A stretch of DNA of 24,887 nt. Origin: a virus. Shown here piece by piece: positions 1-7,427 of the stretch. The notes beneath the pieces were generated by a model that was not told where the DNA came from, ran no database searches, and was given only the letters and a program-made list of their open reading frames with translations. The translations under genes and the position numbers were made by a program. The DNA is taken from positions 1-24,887 of the IMG/VR virus record IMGVR_UViG_3300046006_002996; one strand, written 5' to 3'. Each line of letters starts with the position of its first letter. The stretch's first letter is position 1.

Positions 1-897
1 GAACTTAGCAATTCCCTCAAAGGTTGTTTTGATTTCAGCAGTACTCATAAGTCCTTTCGCTGCTGTATAGAAGTACGTGTATTGCTCGGTCAAAGTCTTA
101 ATCTCCACACCCCATTTTTCAGCAGTTGCAGTTACAAAGGCTTGGTTACTCGCAAACTCATCTTGCGTACCCGACACCATTTTAAGTGCTAAGTCTAATG
201 ATTGTAATGCTTTGGTAGTTTCGTAAATGTTTTTAGCAATATCAATAGCAAGGTAAATCCCTGTTCCTACTCCAAAAGCAGTCATTAAGTTACCTACACT
301 TGTTGCTAATCCGTTTATTTTACGGTTAGCATCGCTAAATCTACCCACCGCTTTATCTGCAGCAGCTACTTTTTTGTTAAGTACATCAAACTCTTGTTGT
401 GCTTTGCGTATTTCAGCGTTTGATGCTTTTTCAGAAGCAATTAAGTCTTGAAGTTTGTTTTTAGCTTTCTCCCTATTTGCAGTAAGTTGTACGTAGGCTC
501 GGTTTAGTTTTTCATTGGCTAATGCTGCCTTTTGCGCTTGTGCTATTTCTTCATTTTTCTGTTTATTCAAAGAAGCAATCATAGCTTGTTTGTCACGCAT
601 TTGCTTTAACTCTTTATCGCTTTTATAAGTTAATGCTTTATCGTTATCGGCAATTAATTTTGCCTCTTGTTCATATCTCTGTTTGTTCAAAGAAGCAATC
701 AAAGCTAATTTTGCTCTAGTTTGTTCTAATGTAGAGTTATATTCTTTTTGTTTGTTATCAGCACCACTAGGAGTATTAGCAGGTTTAAAGTTGTTTATGG
801 TTTTAATTTGGTCAGCAAGTTCCTTAACCAATGGCATTATATCATTGATTTGCTTTTTGGTTTGTTCCGAGATAATCTCTATAAATTCGTTTGCCAT
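1..897 (-). CDS. Tail tape measure protein, N-terminal part (runs off the left edge)
   Basis: The reading frame is open from an ATG at 897 to the window edge, giving 299 residues. The N-terminus (MANEFIEIISEQTKKQ) leads into a long Lys/Glu/Ala/Gln-rich stretch, roughly residues 50-150, with coiled-coil character. A Gly-rich hydrophobic segment follows (NLMTAFGVGTGIYLAIDIAK), then TTKALQSLDLALKMVSG, an order typical of siphovirus tape measure proteins. Such proteins set tail length inside the tail tube and help DNA passage. It is the last gene visible in the minus-strand tail module, and the three preceding small genes lie where tail-assembly chaperones usually are. It has its own promoter-and-hairpin leader (911-963). 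The C-terminal part lies outside the window. Confidence 0.85.
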   Translation of the reverse strand, partial: MANEFIEIISEQTKKQINDIMPLVKELADQIKTINNFKPANTPSGADNKQKEYNSTLEQTRAKLALIASLNKQRYEQEAKLIADNDKALTYKSDKELKQMRDKQAMIASLNKQKNEEIAQAQKAALANEKLNRAYVQLTANREKAKNKLQDLIASEKASNAEIRKAQQEFDVLNKKVAAADKAVGRFSDANRKINGLATSVGNLMTAFGVGTGIYLAIDIAKNIYETTKALQSLDLALKMVSGTQDEFASNQAFVTATAEKWGVEIKTLTEQYTYFYTAAKGLMSTAEIKTTFEGIAKF

Positions 898-910
898 AAC
901 TTATATGTTT

Positions 911-944
911 AAAATAAAAAATGCAACTCTTGTTGGAGTTGCAT
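911..944 (-). terminator. Hairpin with T-run in the tape measure leader
   Basis: A perfect 9-bp stem (ATGCAACTC at 921-929, GAGTTGCAT at 936-944) is followed on the minus strand by a T-rich run at 920-911. This is the form of an intrinsic terminator. It lies downstream of the minus-strand promoter at 956-963 and upstream of the tape measure ATG, so it may attenuate that promoter as well as stop read-through from upstream. Confidence 0.7.
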
Positions 945-951
945 TACATTC

Positions 952-980
952 AGTACAAATATAGTAATTATATTTGTACT
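952..980. repeat. Perfect 12-bp inverted repeat containing back-to-back -7 boxes
   Basis: AGTACAAATATA (952-963) and TATATTTGTACT (969-980) are exact reverse complements around a 5-nt centre. Each arm carries TATATTTG reading outward, so the palindrome could be two divergent promoters, an operator, or both. It lies between the plus-strand HNH unit and the minus-strand tape measure gene. Confidence 0.6.
956..963 (-). promoter_or_regulatory. TAnnTTTG promoter for the tape measure gene
   Basis: The minus strand reads TATATTTG, matching the Bacteroidetes -7 consensus TAnnTTTG. Transcription would start near 949, just before the leader hairpin. No good -33 TTTG was seen at normal spacing, so the call rests on the -7 box and position. 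Confidence 0.55.
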
Positions 981-998
981 ATGTATTATTTTTTTTTG

Positions 999-1006
999 TA
1001 TATTTG
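999..1006 (+). promoter_or_regulatory. TAnnTTTG promoter of the first HNH unit
   Basis: TATATTTG is followed by TATT, exactly as in front of the second HNH gene (9910-9917), and is preceded by a similar T-rich tract in both. The predicted start, about 1011-1014, is where the structured leader begins. Confidence 0.6.
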
Positions 1007-1010
1007 TATT

Positions 1011-1087
1011 GTCGAGGTCAAGCGATAAAACAATTTAATAAAATTCCCGATTATTAAGGACTTGACCCCTTTTTATTCGGGTTTTTT
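1011..1087 (+). ncRNA. Pseudoknot-like structured leader of HNH gene 1
   Basis: Two helices interleave. GGTCAAG (1016-1022) pairs with CTTGACC (1061-1067), and CCCGA (1046-1050) pairs with TCGGG (1077-1081), which is followed by TTTTTT. The order A-B-A'-B' is that of an H-type pseudoknot. The B/B' hairpin plus T-run alone would be a terminator. The element at 9922-10000 has the same layout, with A and B starting 30 nt apart in both, and its A/A' helix differs at four base pairs, all compensated. The leader ends 12 nt before the HNH start. Function is unknown; attenuation of the endonuclease gene is the simplest guess. I do not recognise it as a known RNA family. Confidence 0.65.
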
Positions 1088-1092
1088 GTATT

Positions 1093-1614
1093 ATGGAAAT
1101 TTGGAAAGACGTTGTAGGGTATGAAGGTTTATATCAGGTATCTAATTTAGGAAATGTTAAAAGATTGTCAGTTAACAAATTGAATGGTCGTTTTTTTAGT
1201 ATTTGTAAAGAAAAAATATTAAAAGATAAAAAAAATAAATATGGATATGTAAACATTACTTTAACTAATGACGGAAATGTAAAAACATTTTTATCACACA
1301 GGCTAGTCGCTATAGCTTTTATACCTAATCTAAAAAACAAACCTTGTGTTAATCACATTAATGGAATTAAATACGACAATCGTGTTGAAAACTTGGAGTG
1401 GGTAACAGCAAAAGAAAACACCAAACACGCTTATGATACTGGATTACAAAAATCAGTTAAGGGAGAATTACATTGTCAATCTATACTAACTGAAAAAAAA
1501 GTTTTAGAAATTAGAGCGAGTAATTTAAAACAAAAAGATTTAGCAGTTATTTATAATGTTGGGTACAAGTTAATAAGTCAAATAAAATTAAGAAAAACTT
1601 GGAAACACATTTAA
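1093..1614 (+). CDS. NUMOD4/HNH homing-type endonuclease 1
   Basis: This 173-aa protein begins with a NUMOD4 motif (W4-K5, GYEGLYQVSNLGNVKR at 9-24), a DNA-binding segment common in free-standing phage HNH nucleases. The HNH core follows: H69-R70, N87-H88, then NRVENLEWVT near 96-105. The C-terminal 50 residues (from about 123) look like a helix-turn-helix that may give target specificity. It would nick or cut DNA and drive spread of its own gene. It is oriented against the surrounding late genes and its stop codon overlaps tail-to-tail with the minus-strand gene ending at 1611, so it looks like an insertion between tail genes. The protein at 10011-10523 is a clear paralogue. It has its own promoter and structured leader. 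Confidence 0.9.
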   Translation: MEIWKDVVGYEGLYQVSNLGNVKRLSVNKLNGRFFSICKEKILKDKKNKYGYVNITLTNDGNVKTFLSHRLVAIAFIPNLKNKPCVNHINGIKYDNRVENLEWVTAKENTKHAYDTGLQKSVKGELHCQSILTEKKVLEIRASNLKQKDLAVIYNVGYKLISQIKLRKTWKHI

Positions 1615-2213
1615 CTTAATTTACTACCTATACTTTTTTTGCTTTGTGCTTTTATTTTATTATCACACATTTTTTCGTAATAAATAAATTTAATAAGTAA
1701 AATTTCATCAGGTAGATTCCTTTCTAAAATTGTTTCAAAATTTACAATAGTTTCAAAATAATCGAATTGTTTATTATCTTTAATTTTAGTTAAATTTTCT
1801 AAATCAAATTTAGCAATATTTAATTCATTTTCGATTAAGCCCAATTCCACTTGCAATACGTTTCTTATCTCATCTTCAAATTTTCCTTCTAAGTCTATTC
1901 CTATACCTATATCTTTTAAGGCTTGTAATAGCGTATTACGTATTTCTAAGTCGGTTTCATTGAACATTAAGAAGTCTAGTACTTGAACTACACTTTGTAT
2001 TTTATGTTCCATAAAATCAATCTCCTGACGTAATCTCAAAAACTCATTCGACCTATAATTATTCGATTTAACAAAGTAATCATCATAAATAGCTACAAAC
2101 ACTTCCTCTGCATCTTCTCCTTCTATCGGTTCAAGCAAGTTAAAATCCTTTGTTTCTAAAATATCGAAGAATAACTTTGCAGGGATATTGCTTATCGAGT
2201 TATACTTACTCAT
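1611..2213 (-). CDS. Unknown protein upstream of tape measure (tail assembly chaperone candidate)
   Basis: A 200-aa acidic, largely helical protein with no domain I can name. A long Leu/Glu/Lys-rich region (about 60-150) suggests coiled coil. Its start overlaps the stop of the preceding gene by 4 nt (ATGA), so the two are probably translationally coupled. It is the last late gene before the tape measure gene, the place where tail assembly chaperones (gpG/gpGT-like) usually sit. That role is inferred from position only; I did not find a frameshift extension. The HNH gene now separates it from the tape measure gene, which would explain why the latter has its own promoter. Confidence 0.6.
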   Translation of the reverse strand: MSKYNSISNIPAKLFFDILETKDFNLLEPIEGEDAEEVFVAIYDDYFVKSNNYRSNEFLRLRQEIDFMEHKIQSVVQVLDFLMFNETDLEIRNTLLQALKDIGIGIDLEGKFEDEIRNVLQVELGLIENELNIAKFDLENLTKIKDNKQFDYFETIVNFETILERNLPDEILLIKFIYYEKMCDNKIKAQSKKSIGSKLS

Positions 2214-2659
2214 TTTTTGTTAATTATTTTCTTTAAATCGGCTATGAATAATGGTTTTATAATCACATATTGGAAATCCTCAAAGGTTTGTTGCTCTAAA
2301 CTCATTATATTCCCAAACATATCTACTAATTTATCTCTTTTTGGATCTGTTGCTCCGAATATGTATTTATTCTGATTTGGTTTGTTTAATTTAAAACTAT
2401 TGATAAATGCTCCAGTTAATATTAAATCTACATTTCCATTAGCTCTTGGATTTTGTTGATATTTTTCATTACCATACCAATCCCATTTATATCTTCTTGT
2501 AGTTTTATTACTGTAAATATTTCCTTGCTCGTATTCTTCCTCTTTTAAATCTCTTAAAATATCCTCATTAGCCTTAATATGTACGTACACCATCTCTCTC
2601 AAAGTGGTTATCTTCGATACTGATTCAAGTCTGCGTAACATTTCGGCTGCACTTGCCAT
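2210..2659 (-). CDS. Unknown tail-region protein (possible gp10-like completion protein)
   Basis: A 149-aa protein abutting the 75-aa gene upstream (1-base step) and overlapping the next gene by 4 nt, so it belongs to a tight three-gene unit. The middle contains an Asn/Tyr-rich region (KYQQNPRANGNVDLILTGAF), then IFGATDPKRDKLVDMFG, and the C-terminus ends in a Lys-rich helix. The pattern of L-TG-F-S followed by a conserved G-rich turn recalls HK97 gp10-like or virion-morphogenesis proteins, but the resemblance is weak. The gene is certainly coding by context; function is not established. Confidence 0.6.
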   Translation of the reverse strand: MASAAEMLRRLESVSKITTLREMVYVHIKANEDILRDLKEEEYEQGNIYSNKTTRRYKWDWYGNEKYQQNPRANGNVDLILTGAFINSFKLNKPNQNKYIFGATDPKRDKLVDMFGNIMSLEQQTFEDFQYVIIKPLFIADLKKIINKK

Positions 2660-2887
2660 TTATTTTTTCTTTTTAACGTATGCTTTAATACTAATCTTTT
2701 GTTTTTTATCCCTGCAATCTAAACAATGTGCATCCTTTGTTATCTTGGGATTGCATATAAACTCCTCTATCAACTCTTCATTTGTTTGGTTGGTGTTGTG
2801 TAATATCCAAAATCTCTTTTGGTCTTTTGATAGTTTCAACCATTCGGTTGCACATTCTCCGAAAATCTGTACATTAAAAATTTCCAT
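2660..2887 (-). CDS. Small Cys-containing tail-region protein
   Basis: A 75-aa protein with a Trp/Lys/Glu-rich centre, a possible metal-binding CxxC (CLDC) near residues 55-58, two further cysteines earlier (ECA and ICNP), and a basic C-terminus. It is the first gene after the promoter and hairpin at 2904-2955 and runs directly into the 149-aa gene. I do not recognise a family. Four cysteines in 75 residues could hold one zinc ion, but the spacing is irregular and this is a guess. Confidence 0.55.
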   Translation of the reverse strand: MEIFNVQIFGECATEWLKLSKDQKRFWILHNTNQTNEELIEEFICNPKITKDAHCLDCRDKKQKISIKAYVKKKK

Positions 2888-2903
2888 TCTATTTAGGTTT
2901 TAG

Positions 2904-2937
2904 TTAAAAAAAATGCCAATCGTTTCTGATTGGCATT
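2904..2937 (-). terminator. Hairpin with T8 run in the leader of the 75-aa gene
   Basis: A perfect 10-bp stem (AATGCCAATC at 2912-2921, GATTGGCATT at 2928-2937) is followed on the minus strand by T8 (2913-2906). It is a textbook intrinsic terminator for the 462-aa gene ending at 2981, but the promoter at 2948-2955 lies upstream of it, so that promoter's transcripts also meet it before the next ATG. Confidence 0.8.
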
Positions 2938-2947
2938 ACATTCATTA

Positions 2948-2955
2948 CAAAGATA
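2948..2955 (-). promoter_or_regulatory. TAnnTTTG promoter upstream of the 75-aa gene
   Basis: The minus strand reads TATCTTTG, the same -7 box as at 5838, 15527, 15891 and 21497. The predicted start is near 2941, and the leader then shares GAATGTAATGC with the tape measure leader before entering the hairpin. Confidence 0.55.
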
Positions 2956-2980
2956 TACAAAATTTATTTGTAATCTACAT

Positions 2981-4369
2981 TTATACTAATTCTTTCCAAT
3001 TTATTGATGCAGCTAATAAAGCTCCTGCCCCTGCTGTTTGTAATGGACCAGCAGCCAATGCTAAGACGCTTGAACCTGTTATAGCGACTGTCCCTGCAGC
3101 ATTATATCCTATCACATTAGAGTTATCAGCTAACATAGACAAATCAAAAGTATAAACTCCGATTACGTTTGGAATTATTGCAGTCCAAATAGTTGTACCT
3201 GTTATTGCTGTCGATGCTGTGGCAGCTTGGTCAACCGTTGTAACCGACCCTGCTACCGTTGCAGCAAAAGTTGCTCCCGTATTTGGTGTTGGTAACATTA
3301 ATAATGCTACTGTAAGTGCTGTCGCTGTTGTTGCTGCTACAGCTACCGTTATTGATACTGATGTTGGTATAATTCTTGCTCTTTTTGTTAAATCATTTGT
3401 AGATGCTGCTCTTAATGATAGTATTGGGTAATAAGTATTAGCAGTCACCCCACCTACTTTTAAAGTTGCACCTGATGTACCGCCAAAATTTCTCCAACCT
3501 CTTATACTAACATCGCCTTCTTGAATAACTACACAATTAATCAATGTTAATTTACCTGGTTGAGCTAATACACCGTTAGAAACTATTTCAGCTCTTACAG
3601 GTAATGTTCCTGTTCTACTCCAAGAAGTTGATAAACCGTTTACAGATGATATTTCGTGAGCCCATACCATTCCATTATCTCCTGTCTCAAATCCATAACG
3701 AATTGTACCTACACCTAACCATTGGTATTCTACAACTAGATGTTGAGCTTTAGCCCAATCAAGCGTTATACCTGATGCTCCTGTGCCATCCATTTTATCT
3801 TTATTCCAATCATTTTGTAGTATTCTTTCTTCTGCTCCAGCAACGCCTGCCGTCATATATCGTCTTACTAATGATACTGATGCACCATCGGCTTCAATGT
3901 AAAATCCATCACCTACTGTTGAAGGATATATCCACTGGTCTGTAAACATTCCAACTCTTTGTCTAACATTAGTTATTAATTCGTTAAAATTAAATGTTAC
4001 TCTAAACAAAGTTGAGATACCAGGTGCATAACGAATATGGTTGTACGATTGAATCCAATATCCTGATGTGGCAGTAGTCAAAGTGTTCAACTCCAAACCA
4101 TATAAGTTAGTGGTTAATGCTTGTGTTCCTGATGCGGTTGCAGTAGATTCCCAAAGTTGTGTTAAGGTAGAAGTCAATACCGTGCCAAAAGTTTGCTCAA
4201 AGGCTATTCTAGCATCCGACACTCTTACTCTTTCAAATGAATCTAAAGTAAAATCATCGTGATTATATGTAGTTGTAGCAACGCCTTTTTGAATAACGTG
4301 TAAGGCTTTTTCTGTTGGATCTACCGTTGCTATCGTAGAATCAATCCCTGATTTTAAAACTGTACTCAT
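2981..4369 (-). CDS. Tail fibre or receptor-binding protein candidate
   Basis: A 462-aa protein rich in Ala, Thr, Gly and Ser. The N-terminal half carries RYAPGISTLFRVTFNF, then RQRVGMFTDQW, GFYIEADGASVSLVRRY, and QHLVVEYQWLGVGTIRYGF. This order (packed-particle strand, VGMF/D, GFYIE.DG, VEYQWLGVG.IRYG) is one I associate with phage tail or adhesin proteins of beta-sandwich type. The C-terminal third is a low-complexity Ala/Thr/Val region, as in surface-exposed virion proteins. It follows the collagen-like fibre gene by 3 nt and ends before a strong terminator, so the adaptor, fibre and this protein form one fibre block. A receptor-binding role is inference. Confidence 0.7.
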   Translation of the reverse strand: MSTVLKSGIDSTIATVDPTEKALHVIQKGVATTTYNHDDFTLDSFERVRVSDARIAFEQTFGTVLTSTLTQLWESTATASGTQALTTNLYGLELNTLTTATSGYWIQSYNHIRYAPGISTLFRVTFNFNELITNVRQRVGMFTDQWIYPSTVGDGFYIEADGASVSLVRRYMTAGVAGAEERILQNDWNKDKMDGTGASGITLDWAKAQHLVVEYQWLGVGTIRYGFETGDNGMVWAHEISSVNGLSTSWSRTGTLPVRAEIVSNGVLAQPGKLTLINCVVIQEGDVSIRGWRNFGGTSGATLKVGGVTANTYYPILSLRAASTNDLTKRARIIPTSVSITVAVAATTATALTVALLMLPTPNTGATFAATVAGSVTTVDQAATASTAITGTTIWTAIIPNVIGVYTFDLSMLADNSNVIGYNAAGTVAITGSSVLALAAGPLQTAGAGALLAASINWKELV

Positions 4370-4372
4370 TTT

Positions 4373-5479
4373 TTATATTTGTATTAGATATTTTACGGTA
4401 AAATTACCACTTGCGTTGTTAAATGCGGTTGCTCTTAAATCGAATGAAACATTATCAATTATATTTTCAATATTAAAAACAATGCCATTTAAATAGAAAT
4501 CATCTAAACTTGTTTCGCTTGTTTCTTGCGGTATAAACGATATATTTTTAATATTGGCATTAGTTATCAAAGCGTTTAAAATCGTTGCTATTTTGCTGTC
4601 TGTTTCGTTTCCTAAATCAATAACAGTTGTTCCTGTGATAGTGGTTATTATAGTTCCATCTGCTCCGTCGTCACCTTTTACACCCTGTATTCCTTGAATA
4701 CCCTGTGCGCCTGTTTCTCCTATATCGCCTTTCAATCCTTGAATCCCTTGTATGCCTTGTTCACCTTGCACTCCCTGAATCCCTTGACTTCCTGTATCGC
4801 CTTTTACACCTTGAACGGACATATCGGTTGTATAAGAATAAACTACACCATTCCAAAGGTATAATTTACCATTATCTACATCCGTTGGGTCAACTGTTGA
4901 AACGATTGCAAACTCTCCTGATGCTATTCCTGTTGGTGCTGTATCAGCTAATAAAGCTGCTAATGTAGTGTAAGTTTTTGAAATTTTAAAACCTTCTCCT
5001 GTTATCCCTTGCTCACCTTGAACTCCTTGTATTCCCTGAACTCCTTGTATTCCTTGTAACCCTGTGTTGCCTGTATCTCCTTTATCACCTTTTAAACCTT
5101 GTATGCCTTGAATACCCTGTATGCCTTGCGCTCCAACATCGCCTGTATCTCCTTTTGTACCTACTTCGCCTTGAACTCCTTGACTTCCTGTGTCGCCTTT
5201 TACTCCTGTTGCTCCTGTTGCACCATCGAAATAATCTATTCCCTTAATCGGTGTATATCCATCATCACCTGTATCTCCTTTAATTCCCTGTATGCCTTGC
5301 AATCCTTGAATACCTTGCTCTCCATCATCTCCTTTGTCGCCTTTTAATCCTTGCAGTCCAATATCAGATATTTCAATATAAATAGTTTCAGTTGTTTGAA
5401 CCACATCGATATTAATCTCCGATGTTAATTCATCAACCGTTAAGTTTACTTCTTGTACTATCGGAATTATCTCTATCAT
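4373..5479 (-). CDS. Collagen-like tail fibre protein
   Basis: A 368-aa protein dominated by Gly-X-Y triplets, mostly GIQ, GVQ, GLK, GDK and GDT. Collagen-like segments span about 41-75, 87-163 and 224-275. The first break carries YTPIKGIDYFDG, a motif frequent in phage fibres. A globular insert at about 164-222 (from FKISKTYTT, with KLYLWNGVVYSY) separates the second and third segments; similar inserts occur in other phage collagen fibres. The C-terminal 90 residues form a non-repetitive tip. Such proteins trimerise as rod-like fibres. The start overlaps the adaptor gene's stop by 4 nt. The repeats make the DNA itself repetitive, a likely site of length variation. Confidence 0.9.
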   Translation of the reverse strand: MIEIIPIVQEVNLTVDELTSEINIDVVQTTETIYIEISDIGLQGLKGDKGDDGEQGIQGLQGIQGIKGDTGDDGYTPIKGIDYFDGATGATGVKGDTGSQGVQGEVGTKGDTGDVGAQGIQGIQGIQGLKGDKGDTGNTGLQGIQGVQGIQGVQGEQGITGEGFKISKTYTTLAALLADTAPTGIASGEFAIVSTVDPTDVDNGKLYLWNGVVYSYTTDMSVQGVKGDTGSQGIQGVQGEQGIQGIQGLKGDIGETGAQGIQGIQGVKGDDGADGTIITTITGTTVIDLGNETDSKIATILNALITNANIKNISFIPQETSETSLDDFYLNGIVFNIENIIDNVSFDLRATAFNNASGNFTVKYLIQI

Positions 5480-5820
5480 ACTGTTTTAATAGTTACGTCT
5501 TGAATTACTTTCAAACTTCCTTTCATATAAGTTTGGCAAGTGCCATCTGCAAAAATTATCTGTAAATCATATACATAATTTCCAGCAGTAGGATTGAATT
5601 TATTTACTTGTTGCAATACTATTTCCCCTGTCAATGCGTTTGTAACCGTGATATTAGTACCTGTTTTCCACTCGTGAACTATCGTGGCGTTAGGTTGTGT
5701 TCTAATTTGACAAATAATTTCAGCACCCGTAACATCAAAATTAAACTTGATAGCCAATGGAGATAATGTCGAACCCTTGTAATGGTCTTGGAAATTATAA
5801 ATTGAAGGTATTGCACTCAT
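5476..5820 (-). CDS. Small beta-sandwich fibre adaptor (BppU N-terminal-like)
   Basis: A 114-aa protein whose pattern, hydrophobic strand, GAEIICQIRTQPN, TGEIVLQQV, then GNYVYDLQIIFADG and TYMKGSLKVIQDVT, matches small beta-rich phage proteins placed immediately before fibre genes and related to the N-terminal domain of baseplate upper proteins. It probably anchors the collagen-like fibre to the tail. It is the first gene after the promoter at 5838-5864 and is coupled to the fibre gene by a 4-nt overlap. The assignment rests on sequence pattern and position. Confidence 0.7.
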   Translation of the reverse strand: MSAIPSIYNFQDHYKGSTLSPLAIKFNFDVTGAEIICQIRTQPNATIVHEWKTGTNITVTNALTGEIVLQQVNKFNPTAGNYVYDLQIIFADGTCQTYMKGSLKVIQDVTIKTV

Positions 5821-5837
5821 TTTGTGATATTTTAAGT

Positions 5838-5864
5838 CAAAGATATAAAATATTTCGATACAAA
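5838..5864 (-). promoter_or_regulatory. Two-box promoter for the fibre block
   Basis: The minus strand has TTTG (5864-5861), a 15-nt spacer, and TATCTTTG (5845-5838). The start would be near 5831, about 11 nt before the ATG at 5820. It follows a terminator, giving a standard terminator-then-promoter junction. Confidence 0.7.
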
Positions 5865-5897
5865 TTAAAAAGCCGTTATATTTCTACAACGGCTTTT
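5865..5897 (-). terminator. Intrinsic terminator after the major tail protein gene
   Basis: A 10-bp stem, AAAAGCCGTT (5868-5877) with AACGGCTTTT (5888-5897), has a 10-nt loop and ends in a T-rich tract on the minus strand. It lies about 27 nt after the stop of the 309-aa gene. The arms also give a T-run on the plus strand, so it may be bidirectional. Confidence 0.8.
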
Positions 5898-5923
5898 CAA
5901 CTAATTAACAAAACACCTAATCT

Positions 5924-6853
5924 TTATGCTACTGTTACAGCAGTATTAGAAATTCCTTTATAGAATTTTGTCCCGATTTTTGCACAACTTACAGCATTTA
6001 CTGTGTCGTACAATTCCACAATTACCGTGTTAGTAGCTACTAAAACCGCAGTAGGAGTATATTGATACTCTTTTGTGGTTGCATTGTAGCTCAACGATGC
6101 AGCAGTAATTGTATCAACTACTCCGTTTACAGTAGAACGAAGATTTGCTATTGCAATTCCTCCTAATGTAGTGGCTCTATTCATTTCAAACACTGGTTTG
6201 AAGTAAACTTTAGCGTCTGATGCGTCTGCTCTTGCTGTGATAACAATGTCAGTTACAGGATTGATGTCTTGATTTACTTTGAAATCCAATGAATCGGCTT
6301 CCAAAATAGCTACATCTCTGTTAAACTGAACTTCGTTAATCAACTGCATTGATACAGTTACACTTGCGCTTGTTGATCCGTCAGTAAACATATATGTTCC
6401 TGTGTTCAACATTCCTAATTCAAAACCACTAAATGTAGTTCCGTTTGTTGCTCCTGCGATTGCTCCACTAGAGAATACAAACAATAGGTCAAATGCTTGG
6501 AATGAATTGTAAGTGTATAAAGCACTTGCAAATTTCCATCCACCTTTTAAGTATTTGAAACTGTATTCAGGAAGTCCATTACGAACTACTGATTTAACAC
6601 CTCCTTGATACTCTTCTGTTGTGGCTTCTGGCGTACCGTTGGTAGCTTCAATAGCTCCCAATACGGGAACAAAGTTACCATCTTGAATTTGCTCATTCAC
6701 ATAAGCTAAATCAAAGGTATCTGCGGTCAAGTCTATCGCCCAACCTTTAGGTACAATCATAAAACCTGTTAATCTACCCTCTTGGATGATACAGTCTGAA
6801 AGCCCTAAATTCTTTCTGCTTACTAAGCAGTCTTTTTGATTTATTAATACCAT
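5924..6853 (-). CDS. Probable major tail (tube) protein
   Basis: A 309-aa protein with alternating beta-prone segments and few charged helices. The N-terminus has LGLSDCIIQEGRLTGFMIVP, and the middle shows EYSFKYLKGGWKFASALY and TGTYMFTDGSTSASVTVSMQ, as expected for a tube subunit. The C-terminal 100 residues (from about VTDIVITARAD) look like an Ig-like add-on domain, which is common on major tail proteins. It sits after the 183-aa tail-terminator candidate and is followed directly by a strong terminator, which fits a highly expressed structural gene. No signature residues prove the assignment; a different tail structural protein is possible. Confidence 0.6.
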   Translation of the reverse strand: MVLINQKDCLVSRKNLGLSDCIIQEGRLTGFMIVPKGWAIDLTADTFDLAYVNEQIQDGNFVPVLGAIEATNGTPEATTEEYQGGVKSVVRNGLPEYSFKYLKGGWKFASALYTYNSFQAFDLLFVFSSGAIAGATNGTTFSGFELGMLNTGTYMFTDGSTSASVTVSMQLINEVQFNRDVAILEADSLDFKVNQDINPVTDIVITARADASDAKVYFKPVFEMNRATTLGGIAIANLRSTVNGVVDTITAASLSYNATTKEYQYTPTAVLVATNTVIVELYDTVNAVSCAKIGTKFYKGISNTAVTVA

Positions 6854-6872
6854 AATATTTCGTTTTTAAAAA

Positions 6873-7424
6873 TTAATAACAACTTGTTTGATTTATATCA
6901 TATTCTAAAATATCAATCAATACTTTAAAATAATGATACGGTTGCATATCGTCCGTACTTTCGTGCTCATAGTTTTGACTGATTCTACTGTTAAACCTTG
7001 CAAACACTTTATCTGAATTATGCTCTACTGTCGATACATTAATGCCTGGAATAGTGTTTAAAACATTCAAAACATCAACTCTAACTTCTTCATCTGCTCT
7101 ATGGTCTATACTTGGATAAACTTCATCCAAATTTAACATAAAATAAACTTCAATAGTTGTTTTGTAGTAGGTATTACTAATGTGTTCTATTGATTCTCCA
7201 GCTAATATGAAAAACTTGTTTTCCTCTGCAAAAATTAAAGAACCACTATACTCATTATCTCCTAAATAGGCTTCAATAGTTTTTTTTCCTTCTCGAACTA
7301 AAATTTGACATCTTGGATAACCATCTAATTCAACTTCCCATAAATCTTTTAATTCATAGATTTTTCGCTGGATATTGTCTATAACAACGTCAATTCCTAC
7401 TGGGTTTGTTTTTGTTAGATTCAT
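6873..7424 (-). CDS. Tail terminator or completion protein candidate
   Basis: A 183-aa protein with N-terminal helical part, a beta-prone centre and a C-terminal stretch DDMQPYHYFKVLIDILEYDI, a pattern I associate with small phage tail-completion proteins. It lies 3 nt after the 358-aa gene and 19 nt before the major tail candidate. That is the usual place of neck or tail-terminator proteins. Family membership cannot be proved by eye. Confidence 0.5.
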   Translation of the reverse strand: MNLTKTNPVGIDVVIDNIQRKIYELKDLWEVELDGYPRCQILVREGKKTIEAYLGDNEYSGSLIFAEENKFFILAGESIEHISNTYYKTTIEVYFMLNLDEVYPSIDHRADEEVRVDVLNVLNTIPGINVSTVEHNSDKVFARFNSRISQNYEHESTDDMQPYHYFKVLIDILEYDINQTSCY

Positions 7425-7427
7425 TTT

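Noticed and set aside
1011-1087. HEARO/OMEGA-type guide RNA next to an HNH gene
   Set aside because: The associated protein is a NUMOD4/HNH homing-type nuclease without RuvC or IsrB features, and the leader is much shorter and of different shape.
1134-1340. 68-aa minus-strand ORF inside HNH gene 1
   Set aside because: Antisense shadow of the well-supported HNH coding frame.
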